Assembly (NCBI GenBank): GCA_027405735.1
Contig: JAPEHQ010000024.1
Coordinates: 558,001-622,000, forward strand
Length of the DNA stretch: 64,000 bases
DNA from: Mucor racemosus
Taxonomy: Eukaryota > Mucoromycota > Mucoromycetes > Mucorales > Mucoraceae
Direction of reading: 5' to 3'
This document shows positions 10,643-21,155 of the stretch, piece after piece (the first letter of the stretch is position 1; the number at the start of each line of letters is the position of its first letter). A model generated the notes under the pieces. The model worked only from the letters and a program-made list of their open reading frames with translations. It had not been told where the DNA came from and did not search any database. The translations under genes were made by a program, and so were the position numbers.

Positions 10643-12457
10643 ATGAGCATCGTTTCGCTCTCAAAATTCTATTGCATTTTTTATTGGAATGTGTTTTTAA
10701 ATTACATTTGTTTTTATTAATATAGATTATAGACAACACAATTCAATAAGTTGTTGATGTAGTAGAGCAATACATGCAACAGCCAATATATTTACGATTA
10801 TCACCATTTGTAAATATGTTTGTAGCTGTAATATTTGCAGCAACAATGGTTTTTGAACGAGCATAAACTTAAATAACGCTATTGCTTAAATTTATATGCA
10901 AGCCAAATCTAAGGTTATAGATGTTACTTTATCACATATAAGGTTTAAACAAATTAACGTTGTTTAAACTTCTTACTATTTTAGTTTGCGATTGTCAGCT
11001 GTAAAAAGATTTGTTTTCAAGTATAGCTACGATCAAAACTATGGCTATTATACAACAAGGAATTAGATTCTTTTTTATTTTATTTTTGCTTCTACACCAT
11101 TTGAAATTTCATCACTTTTTTGGAACATTTCGTGGGTTTGTAGCCAGTTCTAGCTCTTTATCATTGAGTAGATATAAATACTATTGCCTCCGATTTAATC
11201 GGGTAATCACGAAATACGTCCAACAATACAGTAGTAAATAATGATGTTTGATCTTAGAATGGGGTTAAATGAAAATTTCAGCCTCTAATATAGACTGCTA
11301 CCGATATTAAAAATATTAATTCCTTATGTTAGCATACGTATTCAGATACGAGAAAATAATACCAGTTTGATAATCGGATATGCCTTATCAAACGGTGAAT
11401 ATATCCTTGGAATATGAAAACAAAAAGAGAGAAACAACACACGCATAAAAGGATTTTCAAGGCTTTACATTGTTATTTAGCGCAATTAAAACCCTACTAA
11501 ATTGCACATTTCAGCCAACGTAAAAGCAGAATTACAGCGCCTGAACTATAAACTAAGCAAAATAGGCAATATCTGTTACCATAAAAAAATTATTAACGTG
11601 TATTTTTCTACCGGAAAAACCGTCTGTCATATCATAGATTCATTAAAAAATTGCAAAAGCGAGCCCCTAGAACGATGCCGTAATTGAGCATAGCAAGATT
11701 GAACGGCTAAGTCTCTTATATTATGGTATATCTAAGTTTTAAATAAAAAAGCGTTTCTTTTTCTTAACTTTTTCTTATATTTAACCATATCGGTCTGAAA
11801 ATTCAGACTTTGTAGCGGACATTTTCGGGACTCATTTTATCCTTACCAACACTCATGATTTTGAACAAAAATCAGAAGAATCAAATTTTGATACCAAAAT
11901 CAACATTTAAATATACTACATTGTGAGAGAAAATTGTAGCCATGACTAATACACATTTTATAAAAGCTTAATATCAAATTTTAAGTAATGAAACTTAGCA
12001 TTTTTGGCCCAAAAACAGTTTTTTGATTAAAGGATTTTCATGTAATATTTTGTAATAAAAATATTCTTTGTTTTTTATTGAGCAAATAGAGCGCTAAATG
12101 TTGTATATGTGTATATTTTTTGTTTTTATAATTGGTAGTATAATTAACTCTAGATTTGCAAAATCAGAAAAAAAAAATTAAAAAATGTCAAAAATTGATG
12201 ATCTGGACAAGAATAATTTTCGAAATTAATATTCCGCTTATAAGCTTTGTAAGTCTTAAAAATAAGAGATTTTATAATACTTGAGAACTTTTTCAAGAAT
12301 CTACGATGCTGTACCCACTTGATTCAACCTTATTACTGTAAATCTTTATACATGTTAATATAGTGTGGTAGTTTATTTTATGATTATATAGTCTTACTTT
12401 ATAGTTCTTGCACTAGAGGTGATTTACATTAAGTTTTAATCTTACCTCTCCAATATC

Positions 12458-12640
12458 ATAAACATAAACATGGCCGTCACTGGAACCTATTGCTGCCTTT
12501 TTACCCTCTTTGTCTCAAGCCAGTTTATTCAATGCTTTATTACCAGGACCAACGTAAGCACTTATAAATGGTTCCTCGGTATTTTCATTCAAATACCATA
12601 AATTAAATTAACTGGTTCCATCTACAGTAGTATCAAATAA
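12458..12640 (-). pseudogene. Dynein intermediate chain-like WD40 fragment, right arm
   Basis: On the minus strand a nearly continuous frame reads TVDGTS, stop, FNLWYLNENTEEPFISAYVG, PGNKALNKLA, stop (TGA where Trp is expected), DKEGKKAAIGSSDGHVYVYD, IGE and then a GTAAG donor. The order matches consecutive WD40 blades of cytoplasmic dynein intermediate chain, from memory of the family. Two in-frame stops make it non-functional. It extends further than the left-arm copy, so it is not just a mirror of it. Confidence 0.75.
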
Positions 12641-13004
12641 ACGTATCATCAGCACGCCTTATGATGAATGGCAATTTAAAATCAGAAACATCCCATTGTC
12701 ATTGTAATAAACTATGAAAAGCTTGATTTTTAGTAATACAGCAATTAAATAAAAAACATGATGACACTAATAGCATATGGTGAGTATTTAACAACTAAGT
12801 AAGTTTGATAAAGTATGCTTTTAAACCATTTTTAAAAATCCTGAGGAAAACATAACACCTTGGTCCTGTAATTTCTATCTATCAAAATGTTGCAATTTCC
12901 ACTACACAATGAATGCACCTTTTATCTACCTTGATGTAATGATCTGTAATTTTGGACTAACAACAAAGGTGGATAATATGCTTATAGATATTATTCTTGT
13001 TATC

Positions 13005-13260
13005 ATAAATTGGTGATCACTGGATTGATGAAGGTTGGTGTTCTTATTTGTAAATTAGATATTTATTAGTGAATAAATAAAAGTAAAGGGAGTGTCACAA
13101 GACAGATAAACCTACAAGGGATTATGTAATGATTTCCTTGTAGTATTTATATAAGGAATGAGGCAAGGTTTTGCATGAATGAAACTGGAATGCTTGACTC
13201 ATTACACTACTTGACCTCGATGTGCATTGGATATCAGTTTTTAACCAGGTACATTTTCTT
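13005..13260 (+). repeat. Dispersed LTR-like repeat, copy 1
   Basis: Shares an ordered series of blocks with 32075-32310 (plus) and 48790-49050 (minus): TTATTTGTAAATTAGATATT, AAATAAATAA, GACAGATAA and CTACAAG, followed in copies 1 and 3 by GATTTCCTTGTAGTATTTAT. Its length, the TGTTAT-like start and the TATA-like element suggest a solo LTR. No retrotransposon body or flanking duplication was found, so the class is a guess. Confidence 0.55.
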
Positions 13261-13804
13261 TGATTTCTTAATATTCAGTTATATTGAACGATAGTGTATT
13301 AAATTACAATTTACTAGTATAATATTGTTGATAGTTTTTTGTTATTACTTTAAAAACTTGATCTTATTATTATTATTACTGTTTTACCAAAACTAGTAAG
13401 AATTAGACAAGAGTAAAAGGTGCGATTTTATTTAATCTAGAGAATGATGTTGCATCTACAGATCTGGGTGCATTCCTTGGTTAAGATTACAACACAGTTT
13501 GATATGTTAAGTTCTACATTGCTGTGTATTATGTTATAAAGCTCAGTTTATACAGGAATGTGGAATTAGTGTGTGTCACTAAACTTGATTGGATATATTT
13601 ATATATATATAAATAGACTCATTTAGACTAGTCATATAATTAGAGAATGTGAATATAAAAGAAGATGTTTCGATCCTATAATAATAAAGTTCTTTAGTTT
13701 TAGTGTGGTGCTCACTCTTTCATTTTATAACAGTTTTCCTTTATTTTTATTGAATGATTTAATACATATTTTAGCTTTGAGATTGATATAATCTCCTGGC
13801 GTAA

Positions 13805-13940
13805 CAAATGAGATTATATATAGAAGAAATTTTCAAGCGATGACAGCAGCTATTAATGGTGTAACAATAACAATAACAATATCCTGATAATAATACGACT
13901 ACTGTAGCGCTATATCTCGATTCTGATAATAACAATTACC
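13805..13940 (+). repeat. Short dispersed repeat, copy 1
   Basis: The blocks GAGATTATATATAGA, TATTAATGGTGT and AATACGACTACTGTAGCGCTA recur in the same order on the minus strand at about 34555-34690. The family is unknown. Confidence 0.5.
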
Positions 13941-14483
13941 ATTAATTATAAATGTCAAACTAATTGATTCATACAGTATATCATACTGTATTACTATTTC
14001 GCATTGGTAGATATTATACAATTGATGTCCGCATTTAACATTGGTGGACTGGAAAGTTGATGTCTGTCTTTAGTTTGATGAATAATAATGCTTACTTTGG
14101 TTTTCCAGTATAATTCTAGGTGTTTCTACTCCTAAAAACTGAATTGTCTAATGCATCTGCATCTGTTGAATATCACTTAAATTTCTATGCGTTGTAGATG
14201 ATGTTATACTAATTCCCATCTGGCAAAGATTGTTTTTCATTCATTCATATTCAATTTTTATGTTATACAGCTTAATATTAGTATACCAATAACATTGAGT
14301 TTTGTTTACATCTCCATCATAAATTGGCATTTTTTTCAGATGATTTCTACTACCAATTTCTGGAAAGCTGTATTATCATTTCCAAAAAAAAAATACACCT
14401 TAATTTGCTGCATTTCCCAAAATAGTGAAAAACTGAAAAATACATGTTCACATGTATGGGGCTTAAAACTGTAAACCAAAAGA

Positions 14484-14563
14484 GAGTGACAAGCTTAACG
14501 GGTAGCGCATGCGCTGCAAATTGAGGGCGACACACATATTTGTGAGTTCAAACCCGCCAAAGA
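14484..14563 (+). other. tRNA-Cys-like sequence (SINE head or tRNA relic)
   Basis: The A-box-like part AGCTTAACGGGTAGCGC (about 14492-14508) and the near-perfect B box GTTCAAACCC (14546-14555) are correctly spaced for an internal RNA polymerase III promoter. Between them CTGCAAAT resembles a tRNA-Cys anticodon loop, with GCA at 14516-14518. No matching acceptor stem was found, so it is not a normal tRNA gene. A tRNA-derived SINE or a degraded tRNA gene fits better. Confidence 0.5.
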
Positions 14564-15457
14564 AGGGGAAGCCCTTTCGTATTAAAATATGAATTTCGAA
14601 AGAGAATCTCCGATGACCTTGCTTCTCATCGAATATGATCCTCCTTTTTTTTCTTAATTAGTAAGTTCTGCATAAGTCTAGCAAATTTTTTCCTTTTTCA
14701 TTAATGCATATGATATGCATACTAGTAAATTTGGCTGGCAAAACCCGGCTGGACACCAATACTACCAGCATCCATGGGTCATTGTATGTTGAGCCAGTTT
14801 GAGCAACAATTTGGTTACCTGCTACTTACTACACCTACTAAGATCAGCAAGCCCATCAGTTCTTCTCAACGAATATGAATCCAAATGACCTCCCGTTGTA
14901 ATGGCAGGTACGTCTAGTGCTGATCCACAGAATTGCAAACGGTTTAGCCTTGTCGTCGTATATTTTTAGGTTTGATAAATAATACTTAAAAAGGAATACA
15001 ATTAAAAGAGAATGAGTAATGAATCAGATTTTAACTGTATAATAAAAACAAGATATCGTTTATTTAGATATAAAAGTATGGCCTTTTATATTGATGTGAC
15101 ATTGAGATCCTGAGGTGTAATTTAAGGCACTATTGAACCATTCATTAGATCTGCTTGATAGTAATCTATGGATTGAAATGGATAAATTATAATTTAACCG
15201 TTCTTGCAGAGATTGAGAGTTGCTTTGTTCCAATGCTGCGCTAATTGTGCTTGGATGTTGATTTGATAGCTACTTGATTGATTAATCGCTGGGATAAAAT
15301 AATTATGGTGTCATAATTGAGGTCCAAGCGTTCTTGGTAATTACTGGATTAAACTTAGTACGCTAGGAGTTTCTTATATCCGATATCAAGACTTTGCACT
15401 TCAATACATGTCGTAGTCAATAGATTGTAAGATGTATTGATACTGTAGAAGGTGATA

Positions 15458-15938
15458 CAGTAGTCGCGCTATATAAGGCTACACTATATAAGGCTATGCT
15501 CTCTATAAGGTTAGGATTTTTGAAAACTTTTTTTTTAGCAGGGAAATAGCCTTATTAGCCTTATTTTATATAAGGCTTTGCTAAAAAAAAATTAGCCTTA
15601 TTCAAAACGCCACGAGGAGCAAAATAATCGCAAAGATCAGATTGCTTTAATATTTCTAGATCTGCAGATGATGTCTAAGATTAACCTGACTGCCAAACAA
15701 AATTGATATTTGTAGTTTATTTACTACATTAAATATTTGAATAATGGGAATTGATGAGATGAAAAGGTAGGTATTAAAAGATGGTCTGTGCGTCCCGACA
15801 TAACAAGTATGAAAAATAGCCTTAATACATAAATTGAACTGTTTTATATACCACAGTCATCCACTTTATATAAGGCTATGCTCTATATAAGGCTGAAAAC
15901 CTCTTCCAAAAAGTCAGCCTTATATAGCGCGACTACTG
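15458..15938. mobile_element. 481-bp MITE with 23-bp perfect inverted ends and TA duplication
   Basis: Both ends start with CAGTAGTCGCGCTATATAAG followed by GCT, identical over 23 bases in inverted orientation. TA flanks both sides (15456-15457 and 15939-15940). The TATATAAGGCT word is repeated again inside both ends. There is no coding capacity. A CAGTAGTC start with TA duplication resembles pogo/Tigger-type elements of the Tc1/mariner superfamily, so a pogo-like source would mobilise it. Confidence 0.85.
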
Positions 15939-17151
15939 TAATATATGGTACTTGGTGGCATACAACATAGTATATGATTCATACCTTTGCTAATGGTCAC
16001 TCTTCCAAAAAAAGCCGAACAATCTCCGGAAGCGGTCATCTAATGATATTTCCAGGCTTTAAATTTTTAGAAAAAATTACCGGACAGCCCGGACGCGGTT
16101 GTTTAAATATTCCAAGCAGCTATAAGATGCAGGTATCGAAATTTCATATAAAAATTAAGGTTCCACTGTATTGCTATTAATTATTCAAAGACTTATTTTA
16201 AGTAAAGCATAAATAATACAACCTACAACGTTATTAGCCTAATAACGGGTTTAACTTGAAAAGTATAATATGATACAACCAGATTCGAAAAAGTCCATAA
16301 AATCACAAATTTAAAGGATTTATATATAAAAGCACAACGGCCGACCTGTGCTGCACAGGGGAAAATTGAACCTAGAAGCGAGGGTATTCCTTTGTACACA
16401 TTTTTGAGGATATCTCCACAAAAAATTAGTATTTTAAAAAGAAATAAATTGGGTTCGGTAGAGCTCAACAAGGTCGATGATGTAAATGTAAAAATGATGC
16501 TGCTCAATTTAACGAATATTTTAAAATCTGCTGAGAAAATGTCAAAAAAATGAAAAAAAAATAAAGGCGCTCAGAATTTTTTCATATTGAAATATGCCAT
16601 AGATCACTTTAAAACAAATAAGTTTCATCAAAAGAAATTGTTGGTATAGCTTAATTTTTTGCAAAGGTATAGTGGCTCAAAGTCCTAAATTTTAAGCTAT
16701 GAAAACCTAAAATCAAATTCTTAAAAGGCTAATTTGCAACATCTAATTGTTAGTATATACTGTGTTATATTGTATAGGCAAATAGAGATGATACACTATC
16801 TTTTGATGTTTTTAATTTGCTTCTCTAGTGCTAAGCATGCCGTTTTAGTGATAGGTAGTTTTGCTTTTTGTTGCTTGTCAAGGTAAAAGATAAATAAATT
16901 TATTCCTCTCTCTCTTTTATTGCAAGAAAAAGTAAACCGTTAAAAGTGTAAGTAAATTATAGATTTATCATAATGTAGCTTTTACAATATGTGTTTAGTT
17001 TTTATAAAACACTTTTGAATGTCAAGAGTTACTACAAAAATCAAGTGCGTTCGCTGCTTTAATTAAAGACAGTAGCTTTTTTAATATGAGAGCGAAGAAA
17101 TTTTTTCTAGCTTTCTTTTCTAGATATACTATAAATTTTGATTCAAATTGC
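15939..17151. other. Intergenic, includes repeat R2 at 16338-16740
   Basis: No gene recognised. 16338-16740 is a diverged copy of the R2 repeat, also seen at 33700-34390 and, inverted, at 49360-51160. The last 200 bases before BCD1 contain a CT-rich segment near 16903-16920 that may belong to its promoter. Confidence 0.5.
16338..16740 (+). repeat. Dispersed repeat R2, copy 1 (partial)
   Basis: Shares TTTGTACACATTTTTGAGGA, a TCCACRAAAAATYA block, GAGCTCA and the CACTTTAAAACAAATRAGTT block with 33700-34390 in the same order. It begins directly after the CGGCCGACCTGTGCTGCACA word found in the foldback loop. Confidence 0.65.
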
Positions 17152-18418
17152 ATGTCTACTGAAGATATTGACAAGATAGAGACAGCTCTCCAAGAGGAGT
17201 CAGGCATTACATTGATCAAGCAAGACGAGATAGAAGAAGCAAAACCTATACCCCAATTAACAGAAGAGGAAATTAAAAAAGCTAAACAATGTCAAATATG
17301 TCAAGAAAAAGATTGGATTTACACCTGTCCACGCTGTTTAGCACATTCGTGTTCATTAAAATGCGTCAAGCAACATAAAAAAGAAGCTTCCTGCTCAGGA
17401 GAAAGAGATAAAACAGCTTATGTGCCATTACAGAAATATACCGAAACACACATGATGAGTGGTACGTATGGGTTTATTCTACAGAATTATGCCAGTTTGT
17501 TAAGTTGTTTCAATTTAGATTACACCTATTTAGAAGATGTGTCAAGACAATCAGATAATATAACAAGAAGTAGAATGGATACAAATAGAGACCTCAAGTT
17601 AAAATCAGCCGAGAATCGAGCAAAAACATTTAGCAAAATTGCGAATCAACTCGGAATACAGTATTCTTCTTTACCAATTGGCATGAGTAGAAACAAATTA
17701 AATCAAAGCAACTATAGCAAAAAGTAAGCAGGAAGAGAAAAACCAAGACTAATACATATTGACGTTTGCTTATTTTTAGTCTGAAACAAATATTCTGGTC
17801 TATTGAAGTAAACTTTTGTTTCGATGGTAAAAAAGAAAGATATTTGGAACATTCGTAAGTTTTGACATGTACAAAACAATGTAACAAAAATATTAATAAT
17901 TTGCTAGATTTCCTCAAATAAAACCATTTTCAGCATTTTTTGAAAACCTGTTGTTGGCGGAAAATCCACAAGGCAAAGGGGCTTATAGTACAATTCGTCA
18001 TCAAGTTAAATTATTCATTGATGCGGGTATTGACCAATTTAATATTGCATTAAAAAAAGAGAAATCACCTCGAGGCCATTTTGTCAATGTAACACATCAC
18101 ATTGATCAACTATTCAAAGATGTTTTAAAAGGTGAACACATCATTGAATATCCAATTTTTTACGTTTGGTTGAAATCCCAGGAACAACCGCCAGAAATTT
18201 TGTTCTTGGAAGATAAAAAACAGCCGTTGATTACCACTATAAATTCGGAGCAAGGAAAAGCGGACGATGTGGAAGGTGTTGTTGAGTACGAATCCGAGGA
18301 AGTAAAAGCAGATAAAGAAGCAGAAAATGTAGCAATAGAGGAGAAGAAGGTGGAGATTAAGATGGAGGATTATACGGTATTACCTGAAGCAAATCTAACT
18401 GTGGGTGATGATGAATAG
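17152..18418 (+). CDS. BCD1: Box C/D snoRNA assembly factor BCD1 (HIT-type zinc finger)
   Basis: Proposed exons 17152-17723, 17780-17826 and 17934-18418 give 367 aa. Residues 47-81 carry a HIT zinc finger with the order CQIC, CPRC, CSLKC, H and C, followed by the family signature GERDKTAY. The short middle exon encodes NLKQIFWSIEVNFCFD, matching the conserved tryptophan-containing segment of the family, and exon 3 opens with AFFENLLLAENP. Without splicing the frame stops right after SNYSKK, so both introns are needed. The C-terminal 60 residues are acidic. BCD1 helps assemble box C/D snoRNPs in the nucleus with Rsa1/NUFIP and R2TP, and the finger recruits partners. I chose the ATG at 17152, giving MSTEDIDK, over an in-frame ATG at 17086 because the upstream residues are not family-like. 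Confidence 0.88.
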
Positions 18419-18828
18419 GTCTTTTTTTTTAATTACTGCTTATAAATTGTAAATGTCAAATCATGTCAGTGTCAATCTCATGTCATATATAAAGTGTAAA
18501 ATCAATCAATAAAACGGGATAGTATACCGAATCTTTGTATTTAAATGAAACACATGTATTGTAACAGTAAGAACAACTACTGCAAATATTGTATGTTCTC
18601 TCTTTTAATTATTTACTTTTTACAGCATTTATATGTATAATCCACCAACCATATTATTTCATTTACTGCTTCTTCTGGAAACGATGAAAGAAGGGTTAAA
18701 GACGTCCTTTAAAAAAATAAAAAAAAAAAAAGTTATTTTGGGAGAAATAAATAAATAAATTTTCATCTTTGAACTTTCCCTCTTCTTTCTTTCTATTAAA
18801 CTTTTTCTTTTTAAATAAAAATCCCATC
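18419..18828. other. Intergenic BCD1 to PITP
   Basis: Two co-oriented genes are separated by about 410 bases. A likely polyadenylation context (AATCAATAAAACG) lies near 18501-18513. A CT-rich tract at 18777-18812 directly precedes the PITP start and is the kind of pyrimidine-rich leader seen before other genes here. Confidence 0.45.
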
Positions 18829-19242
18829 ATGATCATTAACGAATACCGTGTCATTAACAACTGCACTGAACAAGAATATCAAGTTGGTAAATATGATAAA
18901 AATCCTTTAAAAAAATGCTATTCAAGTTTTGACACGTTGAACTTTAATAGCTCAATTGTATGCTACTGCCATGGCATCCAAGAACTCTACTGGTGGTGGT
19001 GAAGGTGTCGAGGTATTGAAGAATGAACCTTATGAAAAGCCCAATGAAAAGGGCCAATACACTCACAAGATCTATCGTTTGGCATCTCGTGTCCCTGGTT
19101 GGGTCCGCGCTGTTGCTCCTGCTGGTGCACTTGATCTCTATGAAGAGGTAATTAATGATGAATTCGTAGTTCATTGCAAAATATCTAACCAGTCAAACCA
19201 TCATTTAGGCTTGGAATGCTTATCCTTACTGTAAAACTGGTA

Positions 19243-19276
<34 letters not shown>

Positions 19277-20181
19277 TTCTTGGGGGAGAATATACATTAA
19301 GGGATGTAAATGATGAAAGGAGATGTGTTTTAATCTCCTTATTCTATTCATCTCTTTACCCAACGCTATTTTACCAAGTAAAATGTGTGTACAATTTAGA
19401 AGAAAATGTCGGAAAACTCGGGATTTTAATCTAATATTGGGGATGAAAGATACAAGAAAGTCTTTAATGGAAATACAAAAGGATTCGCCAAGATAAACTA
19501 ACTTGTTTTTAAATTTTTAATATTATTTCTATATAGTATTAAAGGTAAATACCTGAAAACATAAAATATGTATAAATATTAAGTGATCTGGTCTCTTTTT
19601 TTTAGAATGGTTACATGAAGGATGCCTTTTCCATCGTTTACGAAACTCTTCATGTTGATGGTTCTCGTGGTGAATTAGAAAACGCACTTAATATTAGCAA
19701 AGATGATCTCAAGAAGCGTAATGTCATTATTATTGATATTGCTAATGACAAGATTGATTCCAAGGACTATAAAGCTGATGAAGATCCCAAGAAATTCCAT
19801 TCTGAAAAGACTGGCCGTGGTCCTTTGGTGGATCCTAAATGGCAAAAGAACTGTGAACCTGTCATGACTTGTTATAAACTTGTCTATATTGAATTCAAAT
19901 GGTTTGGTATTCAAAGCAGAACTGAATCTTTCATTGCAAAGACAGTTCATAATTTATTTACCTTGTTCCACAGGTAAGAAGAAAAAAAGCAAAACTTGAC
20001 ATGTACCACATGTTGGATAGTAACACATATTTTTTTTTTGTGCAGACAACTCTTTTGTTGGACTGATAGATGGTTCGGATTAACTATTGACGATATTAGA
20101 GAAATTGAAGAGCAAACCAAGAGAGATTTGGATGAGAAGAGAAATGTTGGTACTTCTCCTCTTGATAACGGTAGCAATTAG
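18829..20181 (+). CDS. Class I phosphatidylinositol transfer protein, 265 aa, with 8-nt microexon
   Basis: Proposed exons are 18829-18886, 18951-19147, 19209-19239, 19537-19544, 19606-19973 and 20046-20181. The product starts [19 protein letters not shown] and continues [20 protein letters not shown], the opening of the StART-like PITP fold, and ends with the helix around [20 protein letters not shown]. The length is close to animal PITP alpha and beta (about 270 aa). The protein moves phosphatidylinositol and phosphatidylcholine between membranes and supports phosphoinositide signalling in the cytosol. The fourth exon is only TATTAAAG: joining exon 3 directly to exon 5 breaks the frame and omits residues, while including it yields [18 protein letters not shown]. 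This class differs from the Sec14 family used by yeast. Confidence 0.92.
19240..19605 (+). other. Paired introns flanking the PITP microexon
   Basis: The intron upstream of the microexon (19240-19536) has a GTAAG donor followed by a poly-T run of about 30 bases, and ends TATATAG. The one downstream (19545-19605) starts GTAAAT and ends in TTTTTTTTTAG. The strong poly-T and polypyrimidine tracts on both sides could help recognition of such a small exon. Confidence 0.6.
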
Positions 20182-20249
20182 ATTATATATACATATAAAT
20201 AAATTTTTATACACTTATTTATATACAGGTTTCATTTTTAAAATGTATA

Positions 20250-20258
<9 letters not shown>

Positions 20259-20281
<23 letters not shown>

Positions 20282-20283
20282 TA
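20259..20283. repeat. (TA)n microsatellite
   Basis: Perfect AT dinucleotide run about 25 bases long, in the 3' region of the PITP gene. Confidence 0.9.
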
Positions 20284-20432
20284 GCATTGCAGCCTCCTTT
20301 TTTTTTAAAAAAAACAAAAAACAAAAATGATGGTAATAAACTTGATATGCCAAGGGATATTTTCATATAAACAATAGCATTTACTTGGTTGATCTGCATT
20401 TATGAAAAAATCCTTTAAAGATGAGCTTTATT

Positions 20433-20971
20433 TCACTCTGAAGATGGCATGGAGCCTTTAACTACATAGAAATTTCCACTTTTCTTTTGTGCCATTTTCA
20501 GTAAATCTCTACCTCTCATTTCGTTAGTAGATTCAATTTTGTTATCATCTCGAAGTATTTGCCCAATATCCTCTTTCCAAATATGAGTTAATGGTTTATC
20601 TACTGTAGCGTCCCACTTTTTAATGTTGTCTGTGAATTGTGTGAGTTGATCAATTTCTGCTTTCAATTTCATTTCATGTTGCTTATCTCGTATAGAAAGT
20701 TGAGCAAGATTTAGTAAATGTTTAAATTGTTTGTCTGAAATTGGCTCTGTTTCTGACTCAAGTAGAGACTTTATTGACCATGTTGGTTTTAAGGGCTATT
20801 CCTGCATTAGAAGTTTGATATTTTAAGATAATAAATGATCAATTACCAAACAATGATCATCAACAGCAACTATAAGAGAATTAGCTTTTTCAAAACCATA
20901 GTTTCATTATACTTTATTATACCTTTTGTAGTATATAGTTTCCTTGATATTTGCCTTGAAGCTCTAAACAT
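20433..20971 (-). CDS. GATC: Mitochondrial Glu-tRNA(Gln) amidotransferase subunit C, 144 aa
   Basis: Proposed exons on the minus strand are 20971-20923, 20869-20847 and 20795-20433. Exon 1 encodes MFRASRQISRKLYTTK, a basic mitochondrial targeting peptide. The 23-nt exon 2 encodes VAVDDHCL. Exon 3 begins PLKPTWSIKSLLESE, the mitochondrial GatC opening, then KQFKHLLNLAQLSI, the conserved helix, and a C-terminal part ending GNFYVVKGSMPSSE. GatC stabilises the GatA-GatB complex that turns Glu-tRNA(Gln) into Gln-tRNA(Gln) in mitochondria. Frames fit only if the 23-nt exon is included. The gene is divergent from the E2 gene, with 184 bases between the two start codons, so they probably share a promoter region. 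Confidence 0.82.
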
Positions 20972-21155
20972 TGGTATAGTATTGAATATAGAGAATTGAT
21001 ACGAGGAGGGGGGGGGGCTTACCTGCTGTAATATGAGAGGCGGCCCTATTAAAAGCGGTCATATGATGAATTCATCAACTATAAACACTACGAACATTTA
21101 CTCTACCAGTGTGCTTTTTTTGCCCCAATACTTTTTATCTTTTTACAATTTCTCA
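20972..21155. promoter_or_regulatory. Bidirectional promoter region between GATC and the E2 gene
   Basis: Only 184 bases separate the two divergent start codons. The segment contains a G run at about 21007-21017, otherwise rare in this AT-rich DNA, and a T-rich tract just before the E2 start. No TATA box is obvious on either side. This is inferred from geometry. Confidence 0.5.

Larger units (their letters stand above)
5395..12555. mobile_element. Foldback element of about 7.2 kb with long inverted arms and a nested transposon
   Basis: The left arm is 5395-6637 plus 9679-10345, the right arm 10643-12555, and a loop of about 300 bases separates them. After removing the 6638-9678 insertion both arms are about 1.9 kb. 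The middle part of the arms (around 5560-6637 against 11310-12370) looks almost identical, whereas the inner parts (9680-10345 against 10643-11305) look noticeably diverged. Both outer ends carry a fragment of a WD40 gene followed by an intron-like GTAAG. No transposase belongs to the arms themselves, so this is either a non-autonomous foldback element or a local inverted duplication of an older repeat. Confidence 0.8.
12641..15457. other. Repeat-rich intergenic stretch, no gene recognised
   Basis: It holds the LTR-like repeat at about 13005-13260, a dispersed repeat at 13805-13940 and the tRNA-like sequence at 14484-14563, all listed separately. No coding region was recognised in the rest. 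Confidence 0.5.

Noticed and set aside
20259..20283. TA run as a TA-target insertion border
   Set aside because: It is a plain dinucleotide microsatellite without inverted repeats around it.
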